This document shows positions 16,884-24,393 of a stretch of DNA of 64,000 nucleotides, one piece after another. Position 1 is the stretch's first letter. The number at the start of each line of letters is the position of its first letter. Source of the stretch: a virus; the IMG/VR virus record IMGVR_UViG_3300030108_004965, positions 62,001-126,000 of that record. The stretch is one strand, 5' to 3'. The translations under genes and the position numbers were made by a program. The notes below the pieces were generated by a model. The model worked only from the letters and a program-made list of their open reading frames with translations. It was not told the DNA's origin and did not search any database.

Positions 16884-17270
16884 TTATTGTCTAAGGTGCG
16901 CTACGTAGGCGGCAGTTGCGAGTTCACAGCCAACACCGTTCTTAGCGTAGTGACGGGCGGTCTGGGCATTAGCAACGTCCATGCGAACAACCTGTGAACC
17001 AGCGTGTATCTCGACATAGTACTGACCTGAGGGAGACACGAAGGGCACGGCCTTATAGGTGTAAGTTGTTTCATCAACTTTGTTAGGGGCGCGACCTTCT
17101 GAAATAGCCCGTGCAGACGCGATGTTAGCACACGCTACAACCTCGGAGCGGTTGGGACGGACAGCCCAGATAGTTGGAACCATACGATTGAGAGGTCGTT
17201 CTAGACCTTCGACATGTACGGGGGTGAAAAGAGTTCCTTCGAAGTAAGTAGAGTTTGAAATGGTAGTCAT
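16884..17270 (-). CDS. Hypothetical protein, beta-rich
   Basis: The 128-aa product starts MTTISNSTYFEGTLF. Alternating strands (YKAVPFVSPSGQYYVEIHAG) precede a helical end (AQTARHYAKNGVGCELATAA). GGAGG precedes ATG 17270. G+C-rich codons match 16038. The family is not recognised. Confidence 0.75.
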   Translation of the reverse strand: MTTISNSTYFEGTLFTPVHVEGLERPLNRMVPTIWAVRPNRSEVVACANIASARAISEGRAPNKVDETTYTYKAVPFVSPSGQYYVEIHAGSQVVRMDVANAQTARHYAKNGVGCELATAAYVAHLRQ

Positions 17271-17316
17271 AAGACCTCCGGAAATGAAAACAGAACCATT
17301 CTGCCTTCTTGTATAT

Positions 17317-17359
17317 AATGTATCATATTGAGAGAGAAATGCAAGGACATTATTTGTCC
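17317..17359 (-). promoter_or_regulatory. Class II-type activator site and promoter
   Basis: GGACATTATTTGTCC (17345-17359) abuts TTGCAT (17339-17344), then 16 bp and TACATT (17317-17322). The site centre is about -42. Drives 17270 and 16871. Confidence 0.78.
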
Positions 17360-17880
17360 GTTTTTTGATAACGCCCGAATGGTCGGTTCTTTGGAGGAAT
17401 AAAATTTCCTTCTGGATTAAAAGATTGTACGCGCCATCCGTATCGGTTGCCTCCTACAACCACGAGAGGATCGACGTATCCGCACTCTTGTTTATAGACA
17501 AGTTCGAGAGCATAAATATAATAACTGTTTAACTGAAGAATAGCACTACTGTAATCATCCCAGTCCCTCAGGACTTTCGCCTTCGCTACACGCCCGATGG
17601 CTAGGGACAACTTAGTGCCATTGATTTTATCGCTAGGTGTTCCGAATGGTCGGAGTTTTGCGATAGCCGCCGCATTGTCGTACAACCACTGAACCAACCA
17701 ACCGCATTGTTTCAACAACTTGGCTTCTACTTCCTCGATGAGCCGGGCTTCATCGGCATAGTTGTGAATGGAAACTTTGGAAAGTCTCTTCTTTCTCGAC
17801 CAGTCGAACCATTTATCGGTGTGGTGTGAAACGTCGGTATAATCGACCTTTGGGATAAACAGGGTTTTAAACTTCTTCAT
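17350..17880 (-). CDS. Hypothetical protein (176 aa)
   Basis: This basic, mostly helical protein starts MKKFKTLFIPKVDYTDVS and ends GRYQKTDK. Trp- and Tyr-rich stretches (KQCGWLVQWLYDN, YYIYALELVYKQE) are notable. Its last codons overlap the activator site of the next promoter. No motif is recognised. Confidence 0.72.
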   Translation of the reverse strand: MKKFKTLFIPKVDYTDVSHHTDKWFDWSRKKRLSKVSIHNYADEARLIEEVEAKLLKQCGWLVQWLYDNAAAIAKLRPFGTPSDKINGTKLSLAIGRVAKAKVLRDWDDYSSAILQLNSYYIYALELVYKQECGYVDPLVVVGGNRYGWRVQSFNPEGNFIPPKNRPFGRYQKTDK

Positions 17881-17914
17881 CGTAACTCCTTTGGTGAAGA
17901 TTGCTTATACCTAT

Positions 17915-17942
17915 ATTGTATCACGATGAGCCGATTTGTCAA
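17915..17942 (-). promoter_or_regulatory. Sigma70-type promoter without palindrome
   Basis: TTGACA (17937-17942), 16 bp, TACAAT (17915-17920). No GGACA palindrome lies upstream. Drives 17880. Confidence 0.75.
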
Positions 17943-17957
17943 ATAAATAATGGTCTT

Positions 17958-17986
17958 TTGACATTCTCTTGACATTTGGCTATAAG
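17958..17986 (+). promoter_or_regulatory. Possible plus-strand promoter
   Basis: TTGACA (17958-17963), exactly 17 bp, TATAAG (17981-17986). It would transcribe rightward through the repeat cluster, antisense to every gene nearby. Confidence 0.5.
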
Positions 17987-18038
17987 CCCCGTGGCTCTAG
18001 GAGCGGAGCGACTTGGGTTTGGAGCGGCCTCCGGCTTA

Positions 18039-18124
18039 CATAGTTATGTAAAGTTTTTTGTCCTCTCATAGTTATGTAAAGTTTTTACATTTAGAGACAT
18101 TTGTATAGTTATGTAAAGTTTTTT
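18039..18124 (+). repeat. Left ATAGTTATGTAAAGTTTTT repeat cluster (3 copies)
   Basis: Copies begin at 18039, 18067 and 18104, same orientation, spaced 28 and 37 bp. The same sequence recurs six times at 38.2-38.5 kb. Confidence 0.85.
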
Positions 18125-18147
18125 GATCTCCTGCAAAACTTCGTTTT

Positions 18148-18312
18148 GTTACGCATGTAACGCTCGCACCTCACATATGACACACGTAACACGTAACACA
18201 CGCATTTTTTCACAAATGAAAAAACCTAATAAAATCGGGGGGTTAATGGTGGTTGCTCCTAAAGGATGTTACTCGGTTACGCTCGGTTTCTCCGTAACAC
18301 ATTGGCGGTTAC
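18148..18312. repeat. GTTAC/GTAAC pentamer cluster
   Basis: Eight pentamers in both orientations lie in 165 bp, including the inverted repeat GTTACGCATGTAAC at 18148-18161 and tandem CGTAACACGTAACAC. This would suit protein binding at an origin or operator. Confidence 0.55.
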
Positions 18313-18631
18313 GATTGTTGCACACTACTTACAGATGGAGTTTCGTCTATAATGCCCGTAGAGCCGAAGGCTTCGTGCTTATTACACCCATAATACCAGC
18401 ACACAGGCACACACAACACAGAAGCCGCACAATCACGCATAGAGGCTTCTAAAAGCCCTCTCCTATACGACACCCACACGCAACGCAGGAAACGTTCACA
18501 AACAGCATTTACAGCCTTCTATGAGCATCTGTGAACACATACAAGTTCGCTCCTGTGGGAGTGAAGTGGGCTTAGGGATGGGGGGTAGTAGAGTAGTAGA
18601 GTAGACCGGACGGGGATAGGGTAGGGGAGTA

Positions 18632-18829
18632 CTAGTGTAGAAGGCCGCAGGACAGGGGCTTTAATCGTTTACTCTCAGTCCAGAAAGGTTTTATTTTATG
18701 TAAGAATGAAACATAAACATCAAGACCGTAATCATAAAAGGGTTCTTCTGGTACAGTCCTGAGAACCAAGACCATTCTATGGCCGTCCAGCATAAGCAAG
18801 TCACCTGCTGTTATGTCATTCCAGTTCAT
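18632..18829 (-). CDS. Divergent GDLV-family protein
   Basis: The 65-aa product has ITAGDLLMLDGHRMVLVLRTV, i.e. the GDL strand followed by a hydrophobic strand without the usual Gly. The C-terminus is basic (FWTESKRLKPL). It is the last gene of the operon that starts at 20116 and overlaps 18816-19010 by 14 nt. Confidence 0.62.
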   Translation of the reverse strand: MNWNDITAGDLLMLDGHRMVLVLRTVPEEPFYDYGLDVYVSFLHKIKPFWTESKRLKPLSCGLLH

Positions 18830-19010
18830 CTAACACCTCGTAGTATATAAGGAATGACGACCAGTTTGTTGTGTGGACATTATCATAACTACCGAACATT
18901 CTAACACGTAAGTGTTCTACTGTGATATCATTCGTTTCATTCTTTCCTACAACTTCAGCATGTCCATAGTTTCCTTTACTATCTCTCACCAATAACTTTT
19001 TATTTTTCAT
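18816..19010 (-). CDS. Hypothetical 64-aa protein of the array operon
   Basis: ATG 19010 follows GGAGG and overlaps the upstream stop as ATGA. MKNKKLLVRDSKGNYGHAEV has no GDLV motif but is also beta-rich and ends YYEVLDELE. It may be a fast-diverging relative. Confidence 0.6.
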   Translation of the reverse strand: MKNKKLLVRDSKGNYGHAEVVGKNETNDITVEHLRVRMFGSYDNVHTTNWSSFLIYYEVLDELE

Positions 19011-19186
19011 GTGTCCTCCGATGTTTTCACTTTGATTAACCATTTATTTGAGTGGTTGCTTGTTACGCCATTTGCCCATTGTACAGCACTTGCGCCCGAA
19101 TGAGATACAGAACCCTCAACAACTCTTATCACGATACCTAGACAGTCTTTGCTTCCGCTGTATCGCACTAAATCTCCTACCTTCAT
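19007..19186 (-). CDS. GDLV-family small protein
   Basis: 59 aa: MKVGDLVRYSGSKDCLGIVI, with GDLV at 4-7 and GIV at 17-19, then AVQWANGV. The C-terminus (WLIKVKTSEDT) departs from the usual LEVI. The stop overlaps the next start by 4 nt. Confidence 0.78.
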   Translation of the reverse strand: MKVGDLVRYSGSKDCLGIVIRVVEGSVSHSGASAVQWANGVTSNHSNKWLIKVKTSEDT

Positions 19187-19371
19187 AATGCCTCCAAATA
19201 ATCTTTGTGTACTCGCCTTGTCTCACCATCGCTCCATGTTACATACCATCCAAGATCCCATTCTCTAACCAGAACACCGACCTGCTCTCGATAGTCAACA
19301 TTGTCCATCTGCTCGTATTTCCTTCCAACGCACCATACCATCGTCCATTTAACTAAATCTCCTTTTTTCAT
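19183..19371 (-). CDS. GDLV-family small protein
   Basis: 62 aa: MKKGDLVKWTMVWCVGRKYE with an unusually long loop before VGVLVREW (31-38). YVTWSDGETRRVHKDYLEAL closes it with the expected Trp strand and LE end. Confidence 0.8.
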   Translation of the reverse strand: MKKGDLVKWTMVWCVGRKYEQMDNVDYREQVGVLVREWDLGWYVTWSDGETRRVHKDYLEAL

Positions 19372-19378
19372 TTTGTCC

Positions 19379-19552
19379 TCACGGGTTTGAGCATGCTATC
19401 AGTTCCATATCTTCATAGGAGCAAAGAACCGTTGTGTTGTCGAACAACTGGACAACAGCATACATTTCGCTTTCTGTGTCCTCCCAGTGGAGATCAATGA
19501 TGATCCCCATCTGGTCGATTATCTTGTCCTTTACCAAGTCTCCAATCTTCAT
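19379..19552 (-). CDS. GDLV-family small protein
   Basis: 57 aa: MKIGDLVKDKIIDQMGIIID, then MYAVVQLFDNTTVLCSYEDMELIAC. The acidic loop WEDTESE distinguishes it. An 8-bp gap separates it from the next gene. Confidence 0.76.
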   Translation of the reverse strand: MKIGDLVKDKIIDQMGIIIDLHWEDTESEMYAVVQLFDNTTVLCSYEDMELIACSNP

Positions 19553-19710
19553 TCTATCTTCTCCAGTTCATCGCTTGCCCACACACACGGCACAGGATAG
19601 GCACAGCCAGTTAACAATGAGCGCACAACGTAGAGCGCAGGTCTAATCTCGATGACTACCGCCAGTTCACCGAACTCTTTATCAAGCACCAAGTCTCCAA
19701 CATTAAACAT
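19549..19710 (-). CDS. GDLV-family small protein
   Basis: 53 aa: MFNVGDLVLDKEFGELAVVI; the Gly before the second strand is replaced by Ala. It is rich in Leu/Val/Cys and ends SDELEKIE. GGAAG supports ATG 19710; ATG 19713 is adjacent. Confidence 0.72.
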   Translation of the reverse strand: MFNVGDLVLDKEFGELAVVIEIRPALYVVRSLLTGCAYPVPCVWASDELEKIE

Positions 19711-19712
19711 CA

Positions 19713-19937
19713 TCACTTCCAAGTAGGCTGAAGAGTTTCAGTGCAGAAGGTCAGGTCTTTGTGAGTAATCCACTTGTCGATACCATCGAACAGTTCGAGA
19801 TCCCAAGTTCGCAACTTGACTTCTTTGCCTTTGGTGTCGGTAGCATCGACATAACTGTACCCTTGCGATATAACTATGAAGAGTTCTCCGGTGCGTTCGT
19901 GGCGAACCAAGTCGCCTGATTTAAGTCGTAATCTCAT
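19713..19937 (-). CDS. GDLV-family small protein
   Basis: 74 aa: MRLRLKSGDLVRHERTGELF with GDLV at 8-11, FIVISQGYSYVDATDTKGKE, then LRTWDLELFDGID and a 20-residue extra tail. Confidence 0.77.
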   Translation of the reverse strand: MRLRLKSGDLVRHERTGELFIVISQGYSYVDATDTKGKEVKLRTWDLELFDGIDKWITHKDLTFCTETLQPTWK

Positions 19938-20116
19938 TTTGCCTCCAAAGCGTAGATTATTTCGTCGATTGCTTCATCAAGTTCGAGAAGGTCATGTGCC
20001 TCGTCTTGATTGGTTGTTGTTGATGTTCGATGGATTATCCATCGCTGGATTTGTACCAGTCTTTCGTAGTCAGGATTTTCAGTGTTGTTAAGGTATTGCC
20101 AAATCTTGTCAATCAT
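19934..20116 (-). CDS. Hypothetical helical protein (60 aa)
   Basis: ATG 20116 is preceded by AAGGAAC. MIDKIWQYLNNTENPDYERL is followed by a helix ending LDEAIDEIIYALEAK. It is acidic with no GDLV motif. It is the first gene of the operon reading down to 18632. Confidence 0.65.
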   Translation of the reverse strand: MIDKIWQYLNNTENPDYERLVQIQRWIIHRTSTTTNQDEAHDLLELDEAIDEIIYALEAK

Positions 20117-20145
20117 CTTAGTTCCTTTTGTTGGGGTTATACTAT

Positions 20146-20188
20146 ATTGTATCACGTTGAGGGGAAAAGTCAAGGACAGAAAATGTCC
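20146..20188 (-). promoter_or_regulatory. Class II-type activator site and promoter
   Basis: GGACAGAAAATGTCC (20174-20188) abuts TTGACT (20168-20173), 16 bp, TACAAT (20146-20151). Drives the 20116-18632 operon. Confidence 0.8.
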
Positions 20189-20190
20189 GT

Positions 20191-20406
20191 TTATGCGATT
20201 TTTGTTATGCCTCGGAGTAGACCGAGTTTTGTAAAGACCTTTTCTTTTCCCTTGCCATAAACAGGGGATTTAATGACCTCAGTTGTGATGTAAGGCGCAC
20301 CATAACGGCTTGTATCGCAAGAAGTGCCCGTTACAATGAGAACCTCATTGCCTACGTTACATTCGTTAAGGAGAATGTCTCCTATTTTGATCTCGGTGAT
20401 GTTCAC
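20191..20406 (-). CDS. GDLV-like protein (GDIL variant)
   Basis: 71 aa: MNITEIKIGDILLNECNVGN, EVLIVTGTSCD, and a basic end PVYGKGKEKVFTKLGLLRGITKIA. It is a single-gene transcript with its own activator site. Confidence 0.65.
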   Translation of the reverse strand: MNITEIKIGDILLNECNVGNEVLIVTGTSCDTSRYGAPYITTEVIKSPVYGKGKEKVFTKLGLLRGITKIA

Positions 20407-20437
20407 AGTGAACTCCTTTTGTTTGGGTTATATAAGT

Positions 20438-20480
20438 AATGTATCACGTTTTGAGAGTTTGTCGAGGACATAAAATGTCC
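20438..20480 (-). promoter_or_regulatory. Class II-type activator site and promoter
   Basis: GGACATAAAATGTCC (20466-20480) abuts TCGACA (20460-20465), 16 bp, TACATT (20438-20443). Drives 20406. Confidence 0.82.
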
Positions 20481-20482
20481 GT

Positions 20483-20761
20483 TTATGCAATCAGCCCAGC
20501 ATGTCGAGCCGCTTCGGGAAGCATAATACTTGATGGCTTGACTTCACGCTTGATAAGTCCAACGTGTTGAGAAGTTGTCATCGAGATGAAGTCACCGCCT
20601 GTCGCTGTGAAGTCATAGACAACGATACCGCTTGTTGTCCACTCGGCAATCTTGAGTTTGTAAGAATAAAGAGCAGTACCATCGGTAAAAAGGTTAAGGC
20701 CGAGAGCGTCGCGACCGTTGAGGAAAGAGTTGATTACTTGTTCGTTTGTTGGGATTGGCAT
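20483..20761 (-). CDS. Conserved phage protein, paralog of 22207-22512
   Basis: 92 aa from ATG 20761 (GGAGG, 5 nt). MPIPTNEQVINSFLNGRDAL, ALYSYKLKIAEW, VVYDFTA and SMTTSQHVGLIKR occur in the same order in the second copy at 22207. I recall the TTSQHVG family from marine phages. The function is unknown; the pair has diverged to roughly a third identity by eye. Confidence 0.78.
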   Translation of the reverse strand: MPIPTNEQVINSFLNGRDALGLNLFTDGTALYSYKLKIAEWTTSGIVVYDFTATGGDFISMTTSQHVGLIKREVKPSSIMLPEAARHAGLIA

Positions 20762-20791
20762 TGTTGCCTCCATTGTTTGGGTTACATATAT

Positions 20792-20834
20792 AATGTATCA
20801 CGTTTTAAGGTTTTGTCGAGGACATTTTATGTCC
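20792..20834 (-). promoter_or_regulatory. Class II-type activator site and promoter
   Basis: GGACATTTTATGTCC (20820-20834) abuts TCGACA (20814-20819), 16 bp, TACATT (20792-20797). Drives 20761. Confidence 0.82.
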
Positions 20835-20855
20835 GTTTTTGTTTAGTCTCGAACA

Positions 20856-21074
20856 TCAGGGAGTTACAGGGAACACTTCATGTGCATGAAGCCAATAGGC
20901 CGAACCAAGCGATTGAAAGTGAACCTTGACCAGAAGCGTTGCTTGGTTCTTGTAACCCTCGACAGCAACGACTATTCCGATAGAACAGGTTCGCCATTGT
21001 CGATAGACGTTCTCATGCACATGGATACGAAGTGTCTCGCTATCCACGGTCACAAGATCGCCCACCTCGAACAC
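20856..21074 (-). CDS. GDLV-family small protein (GTG start)
   Basis: 72 aa: MFEVGDLVTVDSETLRIHVH, then SIGIVVAVEGYKNQATLLVKV and a final HEVFPVTP. The frame opens with GTG at 21074 right after the upstream stop, so coupling probably drives initiation. Confidence 0.74.
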   Translation of the reverse strand: MFEVGDLVTVDSETLRIHVHENVYRQWRTCSIGIVVAVEGYKNQATLLVKVHFQSLGSAYWLHAHEVFPVTP

Positions 21075-21662
21075 CTATGAAACCAACTTTAAGGCGCATT
21101 GACCACGGACAACAGCGGCTACACCGTCCTTCTCAACCATTCTCATACCAGCCTTGCGGAAGTCCTCGATAAGTTGGGAATGTTCGGCAACATCATCACC
21201 AAAGCCATCACCAGCGATTTCATTGATATACTCTTGTATCCCCACAAGATCGAATACATAGATACTAACGTGTGGATTAGAAGTTGGATACTTCGTATAG
21301 GTGAAGTCAGGGAACTGACTACCATGTGCGCTATCCGCTTGATACACGATAAATCGGTTAAACTGTATCATTTCACGGGAAATGCGGTGCGCTTTGCTTG
21401 TATGGATCGAACCGCTTCTAACGTCTTTGGTAACGTATCTATAAGCATATTGGCGAAGCAAATCACCAGTAATCCCCTGAGCGATACGCTCAACAACCAC
21501 ACTGTCATGTTCCTCCATCAGTGCAGTCCAATAGATATAACCGCTGTCATCGCTTTCAAGTTTCAAGCCGTGAAGAGAATAGCCAAGAGCAGACATGAAG
21601 ATTGCTCTAAGAGCGTCGAGAGTTTGTAGTTGTGTATGACATTCAAAAGTAGGATTTAACAT
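21075..21662 (-). CDS. Hypothetical protein (195 aa)
   Basis: ATG 21662 has CGGAG five bases upstream. The protein starts MLNPTFECHTQLQTLDALRA. It is a helical N-terminus, a beta region (VSIYVFDLVGIQEYINEIAGDGF) and a C-terminal GMRMVEKDGVAAVVRGQCAL. No known motif is seen. It is transcribed with 20856 from the promoter at 21730. Confidence 0.72.
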   Translation of the reverse strand: MLNPTFECHTQLQTLDALRAIFMSALGYSLHGLKLESDDSGYIYWTALMEEHDSVVVERIAQGITGDLLRQYAYRYVTKDVRSGSIHTSKAHRISREMIQFNRFIVYQADSAHGSQFPDFTYTKYPTSNPHVSIYVFDLVGIQEYINEIAGDGFGDDVAEHSQLIEDFRKAGMRMVEKDGVAAVVRGQCALKLVS

Positions 21663-21729
21663 AAGAACTCCGAAGGAGAAGAGGTTATTGTAAATAGGGC
21701 TTAGAACCATTCCTTGCCCTCTTGTCTAT

Positions 21730-21803
21730 ATTGTATCTCGTTTAGAACAAACTGTCAAGTAAATCGGCTAAGTTTTTTGGATCTTTTCGGACATTTTTTG
21801 TCC
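21730..21803 (-). promoter_or_regulatory. Promoter with far-upstream palindrome
   Basis: TTGACA (21753-21758), 17 bp, TACAAT (21730-21735). GGACATTTTTTGTCC (21789-21803) is centred about -73 and lies inside the coding end of 21742-22050. Drives 21662. Confidence 0.72.
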
Positions 21804-22050
21804 GTTTCTTAAATCCTCCGTTGCGTCCTTGCTTGTAAAGTTCGTTGGCACGGGCTTCATCAATAAATTCTATTTCTTCTTTGAGATTGAAATGTTTTGT
21901 ACAAAAGAACCATTTTTTACCATGACCCATAGACTGAAAAGTGACCATCCACAAGTCATCATTCGGGTTCTTTCGGGGCTTTATCCAAAGAGCATAGCCA
22001 ACCCCATACACTTGATGTTCACAGTATTTATATTTATCATCATTCGACAT
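21742..22050 (-). CDS. Hypothetical basic protein
   Basis: 102 aa, starting MSNDDKYKYCEHQVYGVGYA. A beta-rich middle (WMVTFQSMGHGKKWFFCTKHF) precedes a basic C-terminus (KRTKNVRKDPKNLADLL). The palindromic operator of the next gene is embedded near its 3' end. GAGG supports the start. Confidence 0.7.
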   Translation of the reverse strand: MSNDDKYKYCEHQVYGVGYALWIKPRKNPNDDLWMVTFQSMGHGKKWFFCTKHFNLKEEIEFIDEARANELYKQGRNGGFKKRTKNVRKDPKNLADLLDSLF

Positions 22051-22210
22051 AATCGTAATCCTCAGTTAAAATGTGCAAGATGTTATGGTAGTGTGCATTG
22101 TAGTGAAAAATAACAGGAGTGTCGTAGTCATCGAAGAAATGAACATGCCAATAGTTATCAACTCTCTTGGCATGTCCGTATCCTCGATCAAAGTGACGAA
22201 CCAAAATCAT
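22040..22210 (-). CDS. His-rich 56-aa protein
   Basis: ATG 22210 to TGA 22040 overlaps both neighbours by 4-11 nt. It encodes MILVRHFDRGYGHAKRVDNY, then WHVHFFDDYDTPVIFHYN and HYHNILHIL. The nine-odd His residues suggest metal binding, but no known spacing is met. Confidence 0.6.
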   Translation of the reverse strand: MILVRHFDRGYGHAKRVDNYWHVHFFDDYDTPVIFHYNAHYHNILHILTEDYDYVE

Positions 22211-22512
22211 CGTCTGTTCTGCGGCAGAAGGCCGGAAGCCACCGCAGTCTCGACTAATACGACGTTTCGCCTTGGTACACGTTGCTTCACCATGCCAACA
22301 TGCTGTGATGTCGTTTGAGACTTGTAAGCGTTGCCACGGGCAGTGTAGTCGTATACTAGGGTAGTAGCCTTTCCATAATCATCTGGAATATGTTCGGCAA
22401 TCCGTAGGTTGTAAGAGAAGAGAGATTGACCATCTGTGGTCAATGCACCCCCATTTGCTGGTCGTTGGTTCATAAAAGCATTTACTACTTGTTCGTTAGT
22501 GTGTCTAGCCAT
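22207..22512 (-). CDS. Conserved phage protein, paralog of 20483-20761
   Basis: 101 aa from ATG 22512. MARHTNEQVVNAFMNQRPAN, SLFSYNLRIAEH, LVYDYTARG and QTTSQHVGMVKQRV match the copy at 20483 motif by motif. It is driven by the AACCCGATA-type promoter rather than by a palindrome promoter, so the two copies are differently controlled. Confidence 0.78.
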   Translation of the reverse strand: MARHTNEQVVNAFMNQRPANGGALTTDGQSLFSYNLRIAEHIPDDYGKATTLVYDYTARGNAYKSQTTSQHVGMVKQRVPRRNVVLVETAVASGLLPQNRR

Positions 22513-22542
22513 TGTTACCTCCAATGGGTTTTGGGTTGTATA

Positions 22543-22574
22543 TAATACCTATCGGGTTGGATAGGATTTGTCAA
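22543..22574 (-). promoter_or_regulatory. AACCCGATA-type promoter
   Basis: TTGACA (22569-22574), spacer containing AACCCGATA (22550-22558), then TAGGTA/TATTAT. No GGACA palindrome. Drives 22512. Confidence 0.65.
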
Positions 22575-22598
22575 GAAAAAAGTTGAAAATAGTTCCAA

Positions 22599-22964
22599 TC
22601 ACCCCAGTTCTTCGCAAGCCAGATCAGCCTTTAATCTTCTGACCAGTGCGCCAGTCTTGCCCATGTCGGGGTGTGAGGTGATCAGATCGTAGGTAGGCAT
22701 GAGCCAGATTGGTTTGTGTTTTAGTTTATTAACGAACAGCAGGGCATTTTTGTAACTTGGAAATACCCCAACTTGCGCTCCAGAAAGCAGGTGAGTTACA
22801 ACATGCTTTTTGCTGTATCGTGTCCGTTCTTTTTGCTGTTTCTCTTTCCATTCTTTCACGCACCGATGAATGATAAAAGGATAAACATGTTCGGCTGGCA
22901 TTGTACAGGTCAGTTGATCAAAGTTGTATGTCATAATGTTAATTGTTTGTCTCGTAAGGCTCAT
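22599..22964 (-). CDS. Hypothetical basic protein (121 aa)
   Basis: ATG 22964 has GGAG five bases before it. MSLTRQTINIMTYNFDQLTC, a Lys/Glu/Arg helix (KEWKEKQQKERTRYSKKH), then ALLFVNKLKHKPIWLMPTYD. No family is recognised. No clear promoter lies directly upstream, so it may be read through from 24294. Confidence 0.65.
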   Translation of the reverse strand: MSLTRQTINIMTYNFDQLTCTMPAEHVYPFIIHRCVKEWKEKQQKERTRYSKKHVVTHLLSGAQVGVFPSYKNALLFVNKLKHKPIWLMPTYDLITSHPDMGKTGALVRRLKADLACEELG

Positions 22965-23024
22965 AAACGCTCCTATAAGGCATTTGTGAAGGTTCATAGG
23001 GGTACAGGTAGGGTAGGAGGAGAG

Positions 23025-23042
23025 AAGCCCCTAAAGGGGCTT
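23025..23042 (-). terminator. GC-rich hairpin at end of vWA gene
   Basis: AAGCCCC-TAAA-GGGGCTT is a perfect 7-bp stem overlapping the stop of 23041. A U-run is lacking on the minus strand, so termination may be partial. Confidence 0.45.
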
Positions 23043-24294
23043 ATTTGTCCACCGCAATGACACGCTCATTCGTTGTGAAGTATGGACGAGAAGCACACTC
23101 CGGAGTAGTCATCCACATACGCTGACACTTCGATGGTACGGGCTTAGGTGCTTCCATATCAGTTAGAATGATATGACCATCAAAGTTGCGCTCATTGACC
23201 CAACGGGTCGGAGCGTCGAAGCAAGTACCACCGCAAGAGACACGCTCGAAGGTTCGACGTTTCCCCTTCTTCCAGACATAGACTTCATCTTCAGCAACGA
23301 CTGTATCGAAGGGAACAACGGTAAACTCGGCATACTTGGCAAGTCCGTTAAGTTCTGCGAAGAAGATGGAAAGCATTTGATCTGAAACAGATCCCGACTG
23401 GTCGATAGAGATAGCAATCTTGGCTGTACGGTTGACCTTCTTTCCAGCATGAATGTAAGGGAAACGCTTGTTAATCCTACGGACTGTCGAGCGACGATTA
23501 GCCCGTTGGGAAGTCTTGACAAAGTATCGAAGCACAGACCGCCAGTTCACCTTCGGTGTAACCATATCTTGGATCTTCTTTCTCATACCTTGGGATACAG
23601 TACCCCAGCCACGACCGCCAGCATTGACTTCATCGGTTGCCTTGCGGATAACGTCTTTCAAGCGTTCCTCGGCCATAGCCTTAGTCTCTTGATCGACTTC
23701 TCCCCAACCGCTGTGGTCATCGAGGCTATCAGGCAAGCCGCCACCGCCTTTACCTTGCCCATCACCATCGGAAGGATCGCCAGAGCCAGAACCTTCGCCA
23801 TCTTGACCTTCGCCTTGACCTTCGCCTTCGCCATCTTTAGGCTTGAACTGCTCGTCATTCTGAAGTTTGGAGAAGTACCACTCAGCCGACATTTCCAGAG
23901 GATAGTCTTGAAACGGCTCTTGTGTCGGGATACAGCCACCTTCGGGAAGTTTACCAACCAAGAAGGAGTTGATCGCAAGGTCTGTGGCTACATTCCACAT
24001 TTTGGACATACCCTCCGGTGGTAGGCGACCAGTAACATGTTCTAAGATAAGATGATAAAACTCATGCATAAGAACCCCAAGCCGCTGTTCTTCTGGAAGA
24101 TCAGCAAAGAAGTTAGGATTGTACATCATGACGAACTGAGCAGTCTCTTTGTCAATCATTACACCAGCGGTAGGAATAGCGGTGCTTTCCACTTTGTGAA
24201 TACGACGAGACAAGCCAGCGAAGAAGGGTTCGGATTGTAGCAACTTGAAAGTGTGTTTGTTCAAGTCAAACTTGGGAGTTGTTTTGTCAGTCAT
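23041..24294 (-). CDS. Metallopeptidase-vWA protein (DUF2201 type)
   Basis: The 417-aa product has an N-terminal zinc-peptidase-like domain with VLMHEFYHLILEH (HEFYH at 77-81). A Gly/Glu/Asp-rich linker (about 153-188) follows. The C-terminal von Willebrand domain has the metal site DQSGS (298-302) and ends VIAVDK. This is the DUF2201 arrangement, which in bacteria is encoded beside a MoxR-type AAA+ ATPase, exactly as here (24394-25458). Such pairs are thought to act as metal-dependent chaperone or insertion machines. The substrate is unknown. Confidence 0.85.
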   Translation of the reverse strand: MTDKTTPKFDLNKHTFKLLQSEPFFAGLSRRIHKVESTAIPTAGVMIDKETAQFVMMYNPNFFADLPEEQRLGVLMHEFYHLILEHVTGRLPPEGMSKMWNVATDLAINSFLVGKLPEGGCIPTQEPFQDYPLEMSAEWYFSKLQNDEQFKPKDGEGEGQGEGQDGEGSGSGDPSDGDGQGKGGGGLPDSLDDHSGWGEVDQETKAMAEERLKDVIRKATDEVNAGGRGWGTVSQGMRKKIQDMVTPKVNWRSVLRYFVKTSQRANRRSTVRRINKRFPYIHAGKKVNRTAKIAISIDQSGSVSDQMLSIFFAELNGLAKYAEFTVVPFDTVVAEDEVYVWKKGKRRTFERVSCGGTCFDAPTRWVNERNFDGHIILTDMEAPKPVPSKCQRMWMTTPECASRPYFTTNERVIAVDK

Positions 24295-24320
24295 AAGACC
24301 TCCAAGGTTTTGGGTTATGT

Positions 24321-24353
24321 AATATACTTATCGGGTTAGACAGGAGTTGTCAA
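24321..24353 (-). promoter_or_regulatory. AACCCGATA-type promoter
   Basis: TTGACA (24348-24353), spacer ending AACCCGA, TAAGTA (24325-24330) with TATATT overlapping. Drives 24294. Confidence 0.65.
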
Positions 24354-24393
24354 GAAAAAGGAGTAAAAAACCTTGACAACCCCCGTCACTTCG

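Larger units (their letters stand above)
17987..18631. other. Long intergenic region: repeats, hairpin, G-rich tract
   Basis: No convincing gene is present. It holds three copies of ATAGTTATGTAAAGTTTTT (18039-18124) and eight GTTAC/GTAAC pentamers (18148-18312). An AT-rich hairpin TTTTTTCA-CAAA-TGAAAAAA lies at 18205-18224, and a G-rich tract with GTAGTAGAG repeats at about 18575-18631. It could be an origin or regulatory hub. The 109-aa plus-strand frame here has no ribosome-binding site. Confidence 0.6.

Noticed and set aside
18123-18452. 109-aa plus-strand frame in the intergenic region
   Set aside because: No ribosome-binding site, composition dominated by His/Thr/Arg from GTAAC repeats, and the sequence has repeat-like rather than codon-like structure.
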